DNA from: Clitopilus passeckerianus
Lineage: Eukaryota > Basidiomycota > Agaricomycetes > Agaricales > Entolomataceae
Direction: 5' to 3'
Assembly: GCA_944990035.1 (NCBI GenBank)
Contig: CALYLX010000036.1
Coordinates: 1-64,000, forward strand
Length of the DNA: 64,000 nucleotides
This document shows, in pieces, positions 1-13,024 of this stretch. The stretch's first letter is position 1. Each line of letters starts with the position of its first letter. The translations under genes were made by a program, and so were the position numbers. Under the pieces are notes generated by a model, which ran no database searches, was not told the DNA's origin, and saw only the letters and a program-made list of their open reading frames with translations.

Positions 1-31
1 TCCTCCACGACATCGGCCTTCACCAACTTGA

Positions 32-1699
32 ATGGACTACAACGGTTCCTCGAACGAAGATCTACAAGATCGACCACATGAAGTGCTACGCCATCCAGAC
101 TTTTGGCTTCGTGATGGTTCAATTATCCTAAGCGTCCAGCATGTCTTGTTCAAGGTTCATCAGACGATACTCGCCCAACATTCAGAAATTTTCGCGGATC
201 TTTTGACCTGCCACAACCTGACCCAGAAATTGGAGGCGACGAGCTAATTGAAGGGTGTCGCGTGGTCCAGCTTCAGGACTCGCCAGAAGACTTTGAGGAC
301 CTTCTGAGGGCAATTTATCACATCGAGTAAGTATTTCTTCCTGGGGCACCTGAACCAAGCTCAAGGTCATTTGTTTTCTTTAGCCATTTTGACACGCTTT
401 CACTTGCTGCATCGCTTGACGATGTCCTCGTTTTCGTGACTGGAATTTTACGACTAAGCACAAAGTATATGATTCGTGGCCTCCGCGCTAAATGCATCAA
501 GCTACTCAGGGCGTTTTCCCACCACATACGAGGAATACCTATCCAGGAGTCCCCTTGCTCGCCCATACTCTCCTCCCGCTCACCGTTCAGGCATCGACCA
601 GAACGCAATCAGCAATCTGATTGAGCTCACACATGTTGCCCTAAACAGTCTCTCAGACCATGCAACTGTCAACACTTCCAACCCCACGTCCCACAGAGGC
701 AACCGGCCCAGACGATCCCAACAAGTCTCAGTCACCTTAAACCCCGCAAATCCACCACCTGCCTTTCCTTCACATACAGGTGGTACGGCTGCCCCTATAA
801 ATTCTACAGTCTACGCATACGGCTGGCAGCAGACCACAAATGCCGGAACTGGTCTGCCAGGCGGTTGGCCTCCATCCCAACCAGCCGATCTCACCCTCCC
901 TGGATCCGCTCCCGCGAGTGTCACCAACAATCCTCCATGGAACACCCAAGTACCGTCAAACCCACCTCCATCTGCCCCCGCGACACAAACCACGACATCT
1001 CCTGTCAACGCCCCCTGCTCAGGCTGGTGGCACTACAGCCCAACAATCGCATTCGCACGGCAGACACACCCATAGGCACAAATCCAAGCACAAGACCGAC
1101 TCGCCCAAGACGGCTGCTGATGCACCGAAGCCAACAGCATCATCCGTCATGCGGGCTATAGCAGTCGCGTACGAAGGCAGAGTTTACTCAATCCTCCCTA
1201 CGCCTACTACCTCCTCGCACGGACCTCCTCCCCGCGAAGGTTCCTCTCAAAGGAAATGCCGCTCCCACCGCCGCTGCGTCTAGTTCCAATCCCAACCTCA
1301 CTACCACAGGTGCTGGTGGTTCGGGCGTAAACGGCTTGCCTACGATTTCATGGCAGGAGAAAACTATCTGCCTGGTCGGCAGGGCGCTGCTCCGGTCGGC
1401 GGAGCTGTCGATGTCGCACTCGTTCCTCGTGGCGTTCCAACCCTCGCCCTCGTGTCGTCAGCCGTCAAGGTGCACGAATTCTCGAGGGCCGTTGTTGGAG
1501 TGGGCGTTGTTGGAGGCTGCGGGGAAGGGCCCTGAGCCGTTGAAGGGATGGGATCGGTGGGATAAGCTGTGTGTGCCAGGAGTGTGTGGGGGAGTGTATG
1601 AGGAAGCATGAGGCGGGGAGGAGGGAGGTCTGGGAGAGGTTGCCTGAGTTCTTCGATTTGGAGGCGTGGGCGAAGTTGAGGGATTTACAGGATTCGTAA
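32..1699 (+). pseudogene. BTB/POZ domain protein, frame-broken
   Basis: A BTB/POZ gene of the family expanded in mushroom-forming fungi. The N-terminus reads PDFWLRDGSIILSVQHVLFK, the usual start of the BTB fold, and an intron (about 329-382) leads into LRLSTKYMIRGLRAKCIK. The C-terminal signature WDRWDKLC, a Cys-rich segment and WERLPEFFDLEAWAKLRDL end at 1699. The middle is Pro/Thr/Ser-rich and looks disordered. The frame is broken at least at ~202 (T run), ~510 and ~1572 (TG repeat, inside the conserved CVC segment), and changes twice more in the low-complexity part. Each conserved break is explained by loss of 1 or 2 nt from a short run. It may be a true pseudogene or an intact gene with base-calling errors. 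BTB proteins usually mediate dimerization or Cul3 contacts; the role of this one is unknown. Confidence 0.75.
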
Positions 1700-1988
1700 A
1701 GTGGATGTGTGGATGTACTGTTTGCTGTCCCTTTTCACTATTGTTCTTTTCCTTTTTTACTTTCGTACTCTGGACGCTTATAACGGAAGACTATCGGAAG
1801 CTTTTGTACAGTATTTATTATTTATCGGAATTCATGATTACGACACCTTTATTACGATGTTGAGGACACCTCACCCCTGCCCTTGTATTTATTTTACATA
1901 CCTCCCATTTAGAAAATGATTTCTATTGTATTGTTACAGCTGATTCCTTTGATATGGTACACATTCAGATGTCCAAGTACACAAGCTG

Positions 1989-4805
1989 CTACTCAAAATT
2001 GTGGTCCACGAAAACGCAGTTCTCCCACTTCATCACTCTCCCGTATTGGTCAACACCCCGGATGAAGAACCTTACTTTCTTCGTGCTTGGGGTCCCCTCG
2101 TCCAGAAGACCCTTTATACCAGCCAAATGTTCCTTCGTGAACCAGAACCTATTCGCATGTCCATCAATTCCAGTCGTTCCTATCCAAATCGCCGTTTCCG
2201 GTTGTCCGACATGTCCTTGAGTGCTGGATTGGTTTGTAGCGTTAACACCGGTGTGGAAAGGGAGAACGTAAATATTGAAGTAGATGAATCCAGGGAACCA
2301 GCCGCCAGGGGACTGGGAAGTGTTGGACGAGGGAGCCACCCACAAGGGAGTGGGATCTTCTGCGGATACGGCCCCGATGTTGATAGGTCCAAGAGGTGGA
2401 AGGGAGGCTCCAACGTCCCACTGCAGGGTACCCAGAGGTAGCTTGGACGGGTCCTTCAGTACTTCTTTAGACTTGCTTTCCGACTCGGATGGGGTTGGGC
2501 CAAACTTGAACGGCGTAGGGATGACCCTCGCCCACAATAGGCTGCTGTGGGTTGTGGTTGGGTGGGTACTGGGGCTGGGTATACGTTGAGCTGGCCAATG
2601 TGAAGAGTGAGGTTGAAGGACTGGGAGGGTCTTCTACTGCCACAGCTAGAACGAATCCGAGTGCTCCGGCGTCCACATCTATTTCGTTCCCTTCACCGTC
2701 GGCGTCAGAGAGTTGGTATTGCAGGATAAGCTCGTTCCATCCACCAGGGAGTACGTCGGTGGAGGCTTTAGAGTCTACAGTGAAGGATTCGGGGCGTTCC
2801 TTCTGTGTGTCCAGTGGGTGGATACTGAAATTGGTGTCGATGTCGGGAGCGTTGTCCCCACTTGGGGCTCCGGTCTTGTAAATAACGCGAGCTTCGTATA
2901 AAACGCCCTTGCGAACGGCGACCGACTGGATGGGTACCCAAATGCACCGAAAAGCGGCATTCTCATCCTCAGAACCGGCGAAGGAGACGGTTATCGTGAG
3001 AACTCCCGCTATTCCATGCCTCCTTAAAGTTGAGAGCAGAAACGACGTCAGGAAGGGGCTCATCCCTCAGCTCAACCTCCCATCCTAAAGCTGGACGCGG
3101 CCAGACTAAATCCCCCAAAGACCCCTGCTTGTCGATGTCGGTCCACCCTTCCTCGCCATGGTCATGCACCCTAACCCCATCCACGAACCACGAATGCCCA
3201 ACTCCAGGACTAAACGTCGTATGAAGCGGTAACACACACGGGTCCGGGGGCTGTCGCTTCTCAAAGAACGACCCAACAGGCCGAAACGCCCCATGTTCGC
3301 ACTCCGGCTCCCCTTTCCTCCTCGGCGCCTCTGGGACCTCCACGTCCTCCCCCTTCCCGCTAACAGGTCCAACCCAGAGCGTGCTTTCGTGCTCGAACCA
3401 TTTCTCCCAGGTGAAGCCAGGTTTGTCTTCCATGGTTTCCCAGGTCCATGCTTGCCCGAAGAGCGCGACGCTGAGGCCTAGGGAGTCGGGGGAGATGTGG
3501 GAGATGGCGCGGTAGCATCCTAGGCCACCGCCGCCGTGGGACCCTCGGCCCCAGACGTCGACGCCCATGTAGATGTCGGAGAGGGATTTTGGTCGGTGGG
3601 GAGAGGCATTGGTGCTGGAGGGGGAGGGGCTGGCTGCTTGGTGAGTACCTTCAATAAGTGTCAGATCGAGGCTGAGGAAGTATTGGGCTGTCGCGTTTGG
3701 GTACTCTGAACGCCACTGCCACGAGGGTTAGTTGGTGTTTATGGGGGACATTTCGTAAAAGGGAGTATTTACAGTGTAGTTGGAGAAGAACGAATCAGAG
3801 GAGAGGAAGAAAGGGAGGTTGTACGTATTCAGCCTATCCTGCCAAGCGAGCTGTCCGGTGACAACGACGCTATCGTACCTAAACAAAACATTTTTTGTAG
3901 GTGTGCTGTGTGCTGTGCAGGGATCAAGAACAACACCTACCATATGACTTCTGCATGACTGCCAACTTTGGAACAAAGTTCGGACCTCAGAATTGTGATC
4001 CAAGCACTGAGGGCTCGCGTTTGCTCGAATCTTCCTTGGAGGGCACACTCGAAATTTAGTAGGTATCCATCAAATCCACGTTCATGGGCTAACTCTGCTA
4101 GTAGCTTGGCATAGTGGGAAGAAATGGGGAGTGAGGCAGTTGGAAGCGACGGTTTTGCCGGGCCGTAAATATTCTGAGGGAGGTTGCCGACCAGGAGACG
4201 GAGACAGTCCTCTTCGCCTCCAGGCTCAAATATTCTGGCGAAATTGTAGTGGAGTGGAAGCAGGTAATTATAGTTGGAGTACTTACAAGGTACCGAGCAT
4301 CTTAACGCCCTGGCGATGTGCCGCGTTAATCCATCCGGGAGGGGGTATAGTGACCCGGTGGTGCGAGAAGCTAAGAAGGGAATGAATCCATACCGATCGG
4401 GGTAATTTAAATGGGGGATCTGGACTAACTAGATAAAAAGGTCGCAAGTGGACCAGAAGTTGAACGAATAGGACAGGCCACGCGGCTTTCCTGATAGCCC
4501 CCTTCACAGCAGTCAGGATTGCGTTGATCAGGGTGTAACCTTGTATGGGTAAACTTACCTTGTAGTCATGGCATACCTATGTAGGCAATGTTTCGATCAT
4601 ATGTCAGTTAAAGGGAAATCAATCTTTGCGATCGACGTCACCAGGAGCTTTCCCTTGCCCTCGTGCTTGGAGGGGTCGGAACGAGGGATGTATGGCAAGA
4701 TCCCAGATAGTTTCCTTCTGGGTTCATAGCTATACGTATCGAGATCTTTGAGGAAACAAAGTACGGGTGATCAATAGGCTGATCTGCGGCTCCTGCAAGC
4801 GGCAT
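1989..4805 (-). CDS. Endo-beta-N-acetylglucosaminidase, GH85 (ENGase-like)
   Basis: GH85 enzymes cleave the GlcNAc-GlcNAc core of N-glycans; the family includes cytosolic ENGases. Starting at MPLAGAADQPIDHPYF, the order is: CHDYKGGY, an YFSHHRVTIPPPGWINAAHR block, MLGTL, the catalytic-region motif RGFDGYLLNFE near 4050 (Asn and Glu both kept), then YMGVDVWGRGSHGGGG and SVALFGQAWTWE, and a beta-rich C-terminal region ending at 1989. No signal peptide is visible, which fits a cytosolic enzyme. Several introns of 50-70 nt are present. Conserved segments sit in different frames at about 4752, 4479 and 3003, and again near 2530-2560; the first three are each cured by one or two extra bases in a C run, a G run or a TC repeat. 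It is divergent to RNA14 with about 0.4 kb between starts. The start was chosen as the first ATG before the family N-terminal motif. Confidence 0.85.
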
Positions 4806-5220
4806 CTTGGTTCCCGACAAGGAGATGGACCCGAATTTGCGTTCGTGATTTTCTGTGAGGAGAAATCAGCAACTCCGTATAGTAATTGTAGAAAATGACT
4901 CGACAAGGGGGCGTGTGAGTTCCTGTGAGAGAGTCGAGTCAATTGCTGCCAACGTGAGGCACCACACGGAAATCTTGATACGATGCACCAAAGTAGCAAT
5001 GCAGCTGATCGTCTATAGATTGTAAGAGTTCTGGCAGTATTATTGTTCTTAAAAGACCTCCTAAGAGCTTTGATCCTCCTTTGTTGACTGCCATGAGTTA
5101 CGCGCGGAGCCTTAAGCTCATCGTGGGAATGTGAAAGCGCGGTGGCACAGTCATTGCCCAACCTGTTTTTCACGTTGCCACTGGTTGCAAACACGAACCA
5201 TAATCATTGAAAGGCCAGCC
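4806..5220. promoter_or_regulatory. Divergent intergenic region GH85 / RNA14
   Basis: About 415 nt between two divergent start codons, so it must hold both promoters. I see no clear TATA box on either side and no further gene. Confidence 0.45.
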
Positions 5221-8200
5221 ATGAATGGGCCTGAAGACGACAGTTTTGCGGGCGAACGCACTCAACCAGCCGACGAGATCCTAAATGCCTTGAAGAGCCT
5301 TCAACAGTCTGAATCCTCAAAATCGAGTGTCAAGCTTTCGGAAACCGACCAGCTCAATGTCCAGCTCAACGAGAATCCGCACAATCCAGATGCATGGCGA
5401 CGAATAATAGAACTTGCTGAACATTCCGGCAATTTGAACCAAATTCGAGACGCTTTCGATAGGCTACTCAAAGTCTATCCAAATACTGTGTGTGACCTGA
5501 AGCGTGTCCCCGTGCGCGCATGTCTGATTTCCCGTTTTGTTTGTTAGTCGTCGGCTCAAATTCGATACCTCGGCCACTTGGTAAACAGCCCAAGCACAGT
5601 CGGCGAGGCTGAAGACCTGTTCAGACAATGGCTCAAGAGTTCCCCGTCTGTCGATTTGTGGCGCTTTTACCTTTCGTATGTTCGGTGAGTAAGTTTACAG
5701 CAGAACAAGGCACTTATACGAACATAGTATTTGCAGACGCACGAATGTTACAGCCCAGACCCGTGAAAATGTGAGAAAGGCATATGAGTTCGCCCTCACC
5801 CACGTCGGTCAGGACAAGGACAGCGGCGACATTTGGAAGGACTATATCCAATTCCTCAAAGCGGGAGAGGTGACCATACTTCTCTTATGGTCGTCGACCA
5901 ACTGCTGACTCTGATGACTACAGGCCACCACACCATGGGAGGAAGGCCAAAAGATGGATGCTATTCGCAAGGTCTACCAACGTGCTGTCCAAATACCCCT
6001 AGAGAACATCGAACAGTTATGGCAAGATATGGAAAAGTTCGAGAACGAACTCAACCGAGTCACCGCAAAGAAGTTCCTGACAGACTTGTCTCCGGCATAC
6101 GTACAAGCCAGACAATGTCTTCGCCAGCTGAACAACCACCTCAACCCGCTGTATCCTCCGTCAAGTTCTGGCAGCCCAACCCGGCCAGAAGTCGTTCTGC
6201 CAGCAGTGCCCACGTTCACGCTCCCAGAGCGCACTTTGCTTGGGAGATGGCGAAACTACCTCAAGTGGGAAGAAGGAAACCCCCTCGAGCTGGACGAAAA
6301 CCAGAGGGCGACGTTGATTGCCCGTATTCAGCTGGTTTACCGTAAAGCTCTCATCCCGATGCGCTTCTACCCTGAAATCTGGTTAGTCTTCCAGCGTCGT
6401 TGACTTGTTCCTTTGCTGACCGTTGTGCTTAGGTATATGGCCTACGACTGGCTCTACAGCGTTGGTAAACACGATGAAGCCTTTGCAACCCTCAAGGCGG
6501 GATATGAAGCTATGCCTCGCAGGTTCGTATCCCAGCCTTCCATGCCCATCCCCTTACTCAACTCATATCTTCTTCCTCCACAGCTACCTCCTCACCTTCG
6601 CATACGCCGAAGCCATGGAAGAAAAGCGCCAATACGACGTCGTCAACAACGTCTACGACTCCTTCCTCGCCGAACTCCGCAAACAACTCGAGTTCCTCGA
6701 AATCAAAGCCAAAGCCGACGAAGCCGCCAACCTCCTCCAAGGGCTCGGTAACGAGACCAACCAAGCCTCTCGTGGCGGCGGCGGCGGTGCAGACGACGTC
6801 CCGGGTCTTGGTGTCGGTGACAGCCAGCCCAGTCAATCTCAGCAATCTCAATCCACCAGTTCTTCATTCAATTCGGATCACGATGGACCTGGGAAGTCGA
6901 AGGTGTCGGAGTTGGAGGTGCATAAGTATGAGTATGGGTTGGCTATCATTATGTATTTGAGGTTTGCGAGGAGGGCGGAGGGGGTGAAGAAACATAGGGC
7001 GGTGTTTGGGAAGTTTAGGAGGGATAAGTTTTGTCCGTGGCAGGTGTATGAAGCTGCTGGTAAGGAGGTTTTTCATTCTGTTTCGTGACGGGTTTGCTGA
7101 TGGTTGCTTCGTAGCATTGGTTGAATACCATAATGCTCCGGCTGACAAGTCGGACAAGGAGAATGTTGAGATCGCGAATAGGATCTTCGAGAAGGGGTTG
7201 GAGCTTTTCCCTGATGAGCCTGAATATGTTTTGAGATATCTGGGCTTCCTCATCTCCATCAACGAAGAAAACAGTGAGCAGATTTCCACCGCTCATTTCC
7301 CTAATATCGTACTGACCACCTTTCAACTTCAGACGCCAGGGCCTTGTTCGAACGTGTCATCAAGAGCTTCCCTCCTGAAAAGGCGAAGCCTATTTGGGAG
7401 AGATGGGCCCGTTACGAATATCAATATGGAGACCTGGAGTCTTCTAGGAATTTCGACAGGCGTCTTGCAGAGGTTTATGCAAACGGTACGTCGTCCTCTT
7501 GCGCTGCTTGGAACCTTTCTGACATCTCAACAGACCACCCCATCAAAAGGTTCTCTATCCGTCACAGCTACCTCGGTATCGACCCCATCGCCTATCGCGA
7601 CCTCGGCGCAGCCATGGCTTCCAAAAAGGTCACCCCCACCAACACAACCGGTTCCCAACCCTCGGCAAGGCAGAAACGCAAACATCTCTCGTATCCAACA
7701 ACGCACCCTCAGTCAACCCAGCAGCGGCCAGAAACGACCTCCCTCCCCGGATCGCGACTACCGCAAGCGGGATGAGAGAGGTGGAGGTGGACCCGGTGAA
7801 TACAGTTCTGGACATAAGCGCGCTCGGCCGATGAGCCCTCCGAGGGGAGGCGACCATCGGGATAACAGGGATAGAGACCGTCATGATCATCGGGATAGGC
7901 CTTCGCACAGAAGATACTCGCCCCGCCCCCACCCTCGTCTGGCGGGAGGGGTGATTGGGAAAAGGACAGGGAACGGCATGCGCCTCCTCATTCTAGGGAG
8001 AGGGAAGAGGATAAGGAGGACGACATGCTGCTGCGGTGCCACAAATTTTGTCTTGGTTCATGGGAGAATTGCCGAATCCGAAAACGTTTGACGGTATGTA
8101 TTCTGTGTTCTTGGGAAATACTTGTGCTGACGTGTGCTGCTGTTGCCTCCACAGGTCCTGTTTTCCGTGTTGATGATCTTATGGGTTTGTTCCGGACCGC

Positions 8201-8381
8201 TGTGATTCCAAGCAGTGGTCCTCGTGGTAGATCGCCTCCGCCTCCACCTCGCCGTAAGTCCACTGCAGCCATGATGCAACTCCCCGCTGATCCAACTCGT
8301 CCTACAGAAGCTCGTCCACCTCCTGATTATGGCGTGTATCAAGGACCGGGAGGGGGAGGAGGAGGTCGTCGGCGTTACTAA
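5221..8381 (+). CDS. RNA14: mRNA 3'-end processing protein Rna14 (CstF-77 family)
   Basis: HAT-repeat scaffold of cleavage factor IA in the nuclear pre-mRNA cleavage and polyadenylation machinery. Exons read [13 protein letters not shown], then HAT helices ([87 protein letters not shown]). The C-terminal tail is Arg/Asp/Pro-rich and is followed by [16 protein letters not shown], which resembles the C-terminal Rna15-binding segment of the family. The protein is roughly 890 aa in about ten exons. The frame breaks in the low-complexity tail near 7628, 7925 and 8032 (A/AG, C and CTG runs), while the conserved final segment is intact. Sequencing error is the likelier cause for an essential gene. 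The ATG at 5221 was taken because the conserved protein starts there. Confidence 0.9.
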
Positions 8382-9032
8382 CAACAAGACGGCTGGCTGG
8401 ACATGAGCTGATGGCTCCTCACACCTAGAAGCTCCTTATACCCGCCAGCCTTCGGGGATGAACATGCTCCATCCTTGTGAATGAAGCACTACCACGACTA
8501 GATGACGAAATGCCCGTATCTGTCCTTTCAGGATGATGGAATGGGCACCCGCCTGCGGAGCTCGTCTGGGATTATTCCTTTTTGCGATACCTTCACTGTA
8601 TATTATTTACTGCACCGTCACGTATAGTTCAAAAATACTCGAAAATGATTAATATATTCTGGAAGTTTTGATAGTCTCACTGTCTGACGCCCCTTATACC
8701 TATCTCAGAATTTGAAGAACTCGTTGAGATTGTTGGGCCGCATTTTGTGCACTATCCAAATGACACCCTGTCTGGGTCATGGCTTTGACAATTGTACGAA
8801 TAGACAACTACCTTGCTCGGAAACAGCTTGGCAGTAGCTTGATTATACTGAGGTACTCAGTGTCCAGTCAGGACGATAATTACATTCATATTCCCAATGG
8901 CATACGAAATCTCGGTGTAGTCCCATGGATCAGGTGGATGACATGACGATGCGTAATACACTGGTGAGTATAATAAAGGAAGATTGATGAGTGCAGATGA
9001 GAAAAACGTTAGGAAACCCAACTACGAGGCCT
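8382..9032. other. Convergent intergenic region
   Basis: Lies between the stops of RNA14 and the minus-strand oxygenase. It holds 3' UTR-like AT-rich sequence and one copy of a short coding-like repeat (8866-8922). No gene was supported. Confidence 0.5.
8866..8922 (-). repeat. 57-nt coding-like repeat, copy 1
   Basis: On the minus strand it reads DYTEISYAIGNMNVIIVLT in an open frame. It matches copy 2 at 13955-14011 at about 47 of 57 bases by eye, in the same reading frame. It lies just outside the 3' end of the oxygenase gene. The parent gene is not recognised. Confidence 0.6.
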
Positions 9033-12000
9033 TCAAGGATCATACTGCAATCCCCAGTCAGTACAAGCTCACACCAAGCAAGGAATTTGAAATAACATAC
9101 CTGGATGACGATCGAACCTGGCCAGCGACTAACAGATCCATTGCGTTGAATATAGAAGTCGACCTCAGTTTGATGCACAGTCTGAGTGAAATGCTCGAGT
9201 TGGCCAGCATTACCAGGGGCGCGACGAATGTTCTTCAGGCTAAACACATTCCTGACGATCTCGGTGATGGTCTGAACAGCAAAGTTCACTCCGAGGCAGT
9301 TGTGGAAGCCTGCGCCGTTGAGGTTGTAGGAGTTGTATGGCCGAGTAGGGTTGATTGCGAGTGGGTCAGGGAAGTCATTGGGGTTAAGGTGGGCATTCCT
9401 GAAGCTTCCATGGATACGGTCACCAGCCTTGACCTGGAGAGGTGGCAGACCTGGGCCTTGTTCGACGGTAGTGTCAACAGTGGCCTCTCGCCACAAACCA
9501 ACGAATTGAGGACGCAGACCTATAAAATGAAGTCAGGTTGAAACTGCAGATAGAAAAGCGGGAATACTTACGCATAGCCTCGCAAACGTATCCTCTCAAG
9601 AGCGAAGTACTAACCGTATCCGTCGCCTGCACAAGCTTGACAATATGATCCCTCTGCTTCGCCCTTTCGTCGTCCAGGTAGAAATTGACAACGTTAACAG
9701 CACCTGTGGCGAAGTTCGGGCAAGCGCCGACTGCAACGCCCATGATGTTGCCAAGAAGCTCGTCGATGGGGCGGCCGGTCTCCAGCAGTTTGCTAATGAA
9801 GGGATAGTGGGGCTTACTGGCAGGAGGCCAGATATACTGGGAGACACGAGCAATCAGACGCTTGAAAATCGTAGGTGACGCCATTGGTGCAATCTCGACG
9901 AGCGACTTGGCGATGGAAGCCCCGACGATGAGGCCAGCGTCGGTAGCAGCCTCATGAAAGGCAAAGCTGTGCTCGGCGTCGTCGAAGACTTCAAAAGTGC
10001 AGGTGAATAGGGCGGTGAGCATATCAAACCACTCGTTCTCAGTGTAGACCCCATTAGGGTTCGATTTGGTCTTCAAGTCGGTTCCGGTCTACCTCATGGA
10101 TTAGTACGCGATGGAGCCAGTAGTTGAATGCTGGTACTTACCAGCTTCTCAGCAGAGAAGTGCACAGCTGCTACGTTAATGACATCCTTAACGATATCGA
10201 CGAAGTTGCCTTCGGTGTTGGGGAAGGTGATTGACCTCTCGCGGATCAGCGCTTGGATTTTGGCGCCGTACCAGGCGATATGCTCGTTCAAGGAGTCGGG
10301 GCCGGTGTCGGGGAACAGCGCTTGGAGCACCATGGCCTTGTCAGCGTCGTGCCTGACAAGATATATTAGTGAACGCATATCAGACTTGGAGAAATTCACG
10401 CACTGCTTAGGATCATCGAACATGAGGATGGAGCCGTAGCCGAACTTCTCGTAAATGTGCTTGAACCGGTTTGGGTCGGAGAAGACGGTCTTGATGGCTT
10501 GGAAGGTATTGAGAGGTACAGGGGGTTTCATGGGAACAGGGCGGTCGAAAGTATACTTCTTGTCGACACCACGAGCAGTCATGCTTTCCTTCATGTGCTT
10601 GGGGGTGAAGAAGGAGTATGCAGAATAGACGGAGTTCTGGAAGATTTGATGAGAAAAGCGCACTTCACATCGGCAATATCAAGTCTACTCACGTAGGGAA
10701 GTGACGAGGGAGGTGGCGGAGAATGAGCTTAGGGACTACAAAGAATGTCAGTCAACGTTTTCGACTTGGCAGTAAACCAGCTCACTCTCCTCCGGAAGCA
10801 CCATTGTCAAAATCACGTTGGCAGTCGTAGAATCCCCATGTTGTCATGTTGGTAGGAGTGAAATCGCTGGTGTAGAACCTATCACCACGCACGAGGGCAA
10901 TAGCATCGCCGAGGATAGCCCTAGTGGTAGTGAAACCACAAGCAAAGCGGGAACCAGGCGTCAAAGGCATAGTTGACTCAGCTTGAGACCAACGTAAAGT
11001 TCCAAATTATCAACATGACCGTAGAGCTTCCTTGCTGCTCCTGCGATCTCTGGGTCGGGATTCCAATCCTCGAAAGTCTTGAACTGCTTCAAGCCGAGAA
11101 ATTTCCTGAACTCGTTCATTGTGCAAACACCCCATTCACGAGCTTGCTCGATGGTCATCATCTCGACGAGTCGGAGGGCTGCAGGGGTCTTGCGGCCACC
11201 AAAGGAACCAGCAGGTGTTTCTGTGGCCCTGTAGAGAATGTTGGCGAGGTCATCATCGTTGAAGCGGCCGTCGGGACCTCGTTGGAGTCCAGCAAAGGTG
11301 CGCTCAGCAGGATTGGGGTTGATCTCGGCGAAAACTTTAGCGACAGTAGCAAAGTCGGAGAGGGTGTAGTCTTCGAAGGCCTTGTCACCAAAGACATTCC
11401 CGAAGACGTTGTTGGTCCACTGTTCGTCGACCTCGGAAATAGTTGCGTGCCACTGAACCAAATTGAAAAGTCATTTTCATCGAGGAAGCGATATGGACTT
11501 ACGCGGTAGACGATGTTGAATTCAACGCTGACGTGATTGCCTTGACCACGTGCAACATTGAGGTCCTTGCTTTTGATTTCCTATTGATAGCGGAACTTAA
11601 GCACCATCCAATACTCAAGTACATGATAGAACGTACATCGATGGCGTTAATGTTCCAGTTGATGCCCTCTGAGGAACCAAGGAATCCAGCGGCATAGTCA
11701 CCTATGACGACGCTCATGAAATGGCCACAGCTTCGATATTAGTCAGTATTTTATGTGATCTGAGTACGCGGTGAGACTTACTTGATGAGCTTAGCGGTCT
11801 GAAAGATTTCCTCGTCTTGGAGTGCACGCTTATCCTCGTCTTCCGGAGGGGGATCAGACCACCTCTTCTTCTCGTTGATCTTCAAGATTTTCTCAGCGAG
11901 ATACTGTTCCTCAATGGGTCAGTTCGGAGCTAAGGAAATAATGACAATAAATGGCAAATCTACGTTGTGGTTTCGGCTGAAAAGAATGAGGAGAACACTT

Positions 12001-13024
12001 GAAGCAGGAGGAACGAAGAGAAGGCGTTCTTCGGAGAAAGTATCGGGGTGCAGCAGGCCACGTCCGGAGGCTTTGTCTCGGACTTTGTCTTGAGCTGCTT
12101 GGTCTGTGGGGAGATTTAGGATCTACATTCCAGGACGAAGAGGAAGTACTCACTGTCGCCGTATAGAGGGCTCAAATCGAGGTAAGAGCTGGCATTGTTG
12201 ACGTTCATGTTCCTGAGATCCGTTCGGAAGACGGAATGCGTAATGAGGGACCCAAAGGCAAAAATGAAGCTAGACATTCCTCCTTCATGGTCGATGCACT
12301 GGAATGTGGATGAGCAGCCAGCTGAAGCTTGTTGTCGGAAGCACTCACCCGCTTCCTCTTCAAAATCGCATCGTAAATGAGGCCAGCATCCGGAAGAGAG
12401 GACTTAGGTAGCCCAGCTTTCCCTTGGACACTGCGCGCGTAGGTCGTTCCAGCTCGGCCAAGATTCGGGTTCTCTAAGTTGTTTCCACCACCATCAGCCG
12501 CCCGGAAACAATGCTGCCTGCCGAGGAACGAAGCTGGAGGATGTGGCACAGTGTTATAAAGTGTATTGATTACGGTATTGTTGAGCTTCTTAGAAAGGTC
12601 TGTGTTGGGATCAATCTTTGCCAGGATTCCGAGCCCAGTTGCGAACTGTGAGAATAATCATAAGCACCTGGTATATAACTTAACGAAGAGGCTTACAGCT
12701 AGCTTTCTGTCATTAATAGCAGTTGGATTCTGGGCGGCGTCAAGGAAAGCAGCCTAATGAGTAGGTGAGTCAGGGATCAGTATTAATCACGTCGCAGTGA
12801 CTGACCATGTCGCCCGCCTTGGGCTGGAAGCCACCCTTGCGCTTGAATGCTTGACTCCGATTCAGCAGGTTGGTGGCCGTTGAGTGACCTTGGACGTCGT
12901 CGGCAGTATCTGTGGTGACCTGCCAGTCATAATAGCCAGTAGGTGCATCTGGAACTGGACGACGAGCAAGGTAGGCAGTGTCAATGCCCAAGCCTAGGAG
13001 TTGAGAAGCTGAGAAATCCGTCAT
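9033..13024 (-). CDS. ppo: Fatty-acid dioxygenase-P450 fusion (Ppo / linoleate diol synthase type)
   Basis: Two-domain heme protein of the psi-factor-producing oxygenase family: an N-terminal animal-peroxidase-like dioxygenase oxidises linoleate or oleate to a hydroperoxide and a C-terminal P450-like domain isomerises it to a diol. Seen in order: PDAPTGYYDWQ, LITHSVFRTDL with a conserved His, NNASSYLDLSPLYGD, and EFNIVYR-WHATISEVDEQW spanning an intron (the YRWH proximal-heme motif). Then come FAGLQRGPDGRF, MPLTPGSRFACGFTTTRA, GVAVGACPNFA (helix with the conserved Asn) and GAGFHNCLGVNF (P450 heme Cys). The last exon after an intron adds YDP and the stop at 9033. One frame break near 10982 (AAGGCT to AAGCT) falls in conserved coding sequence. 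Products act as oxylipin signals in fungal development. The first in-frame ATG is at 13024. Confidence 0.93.
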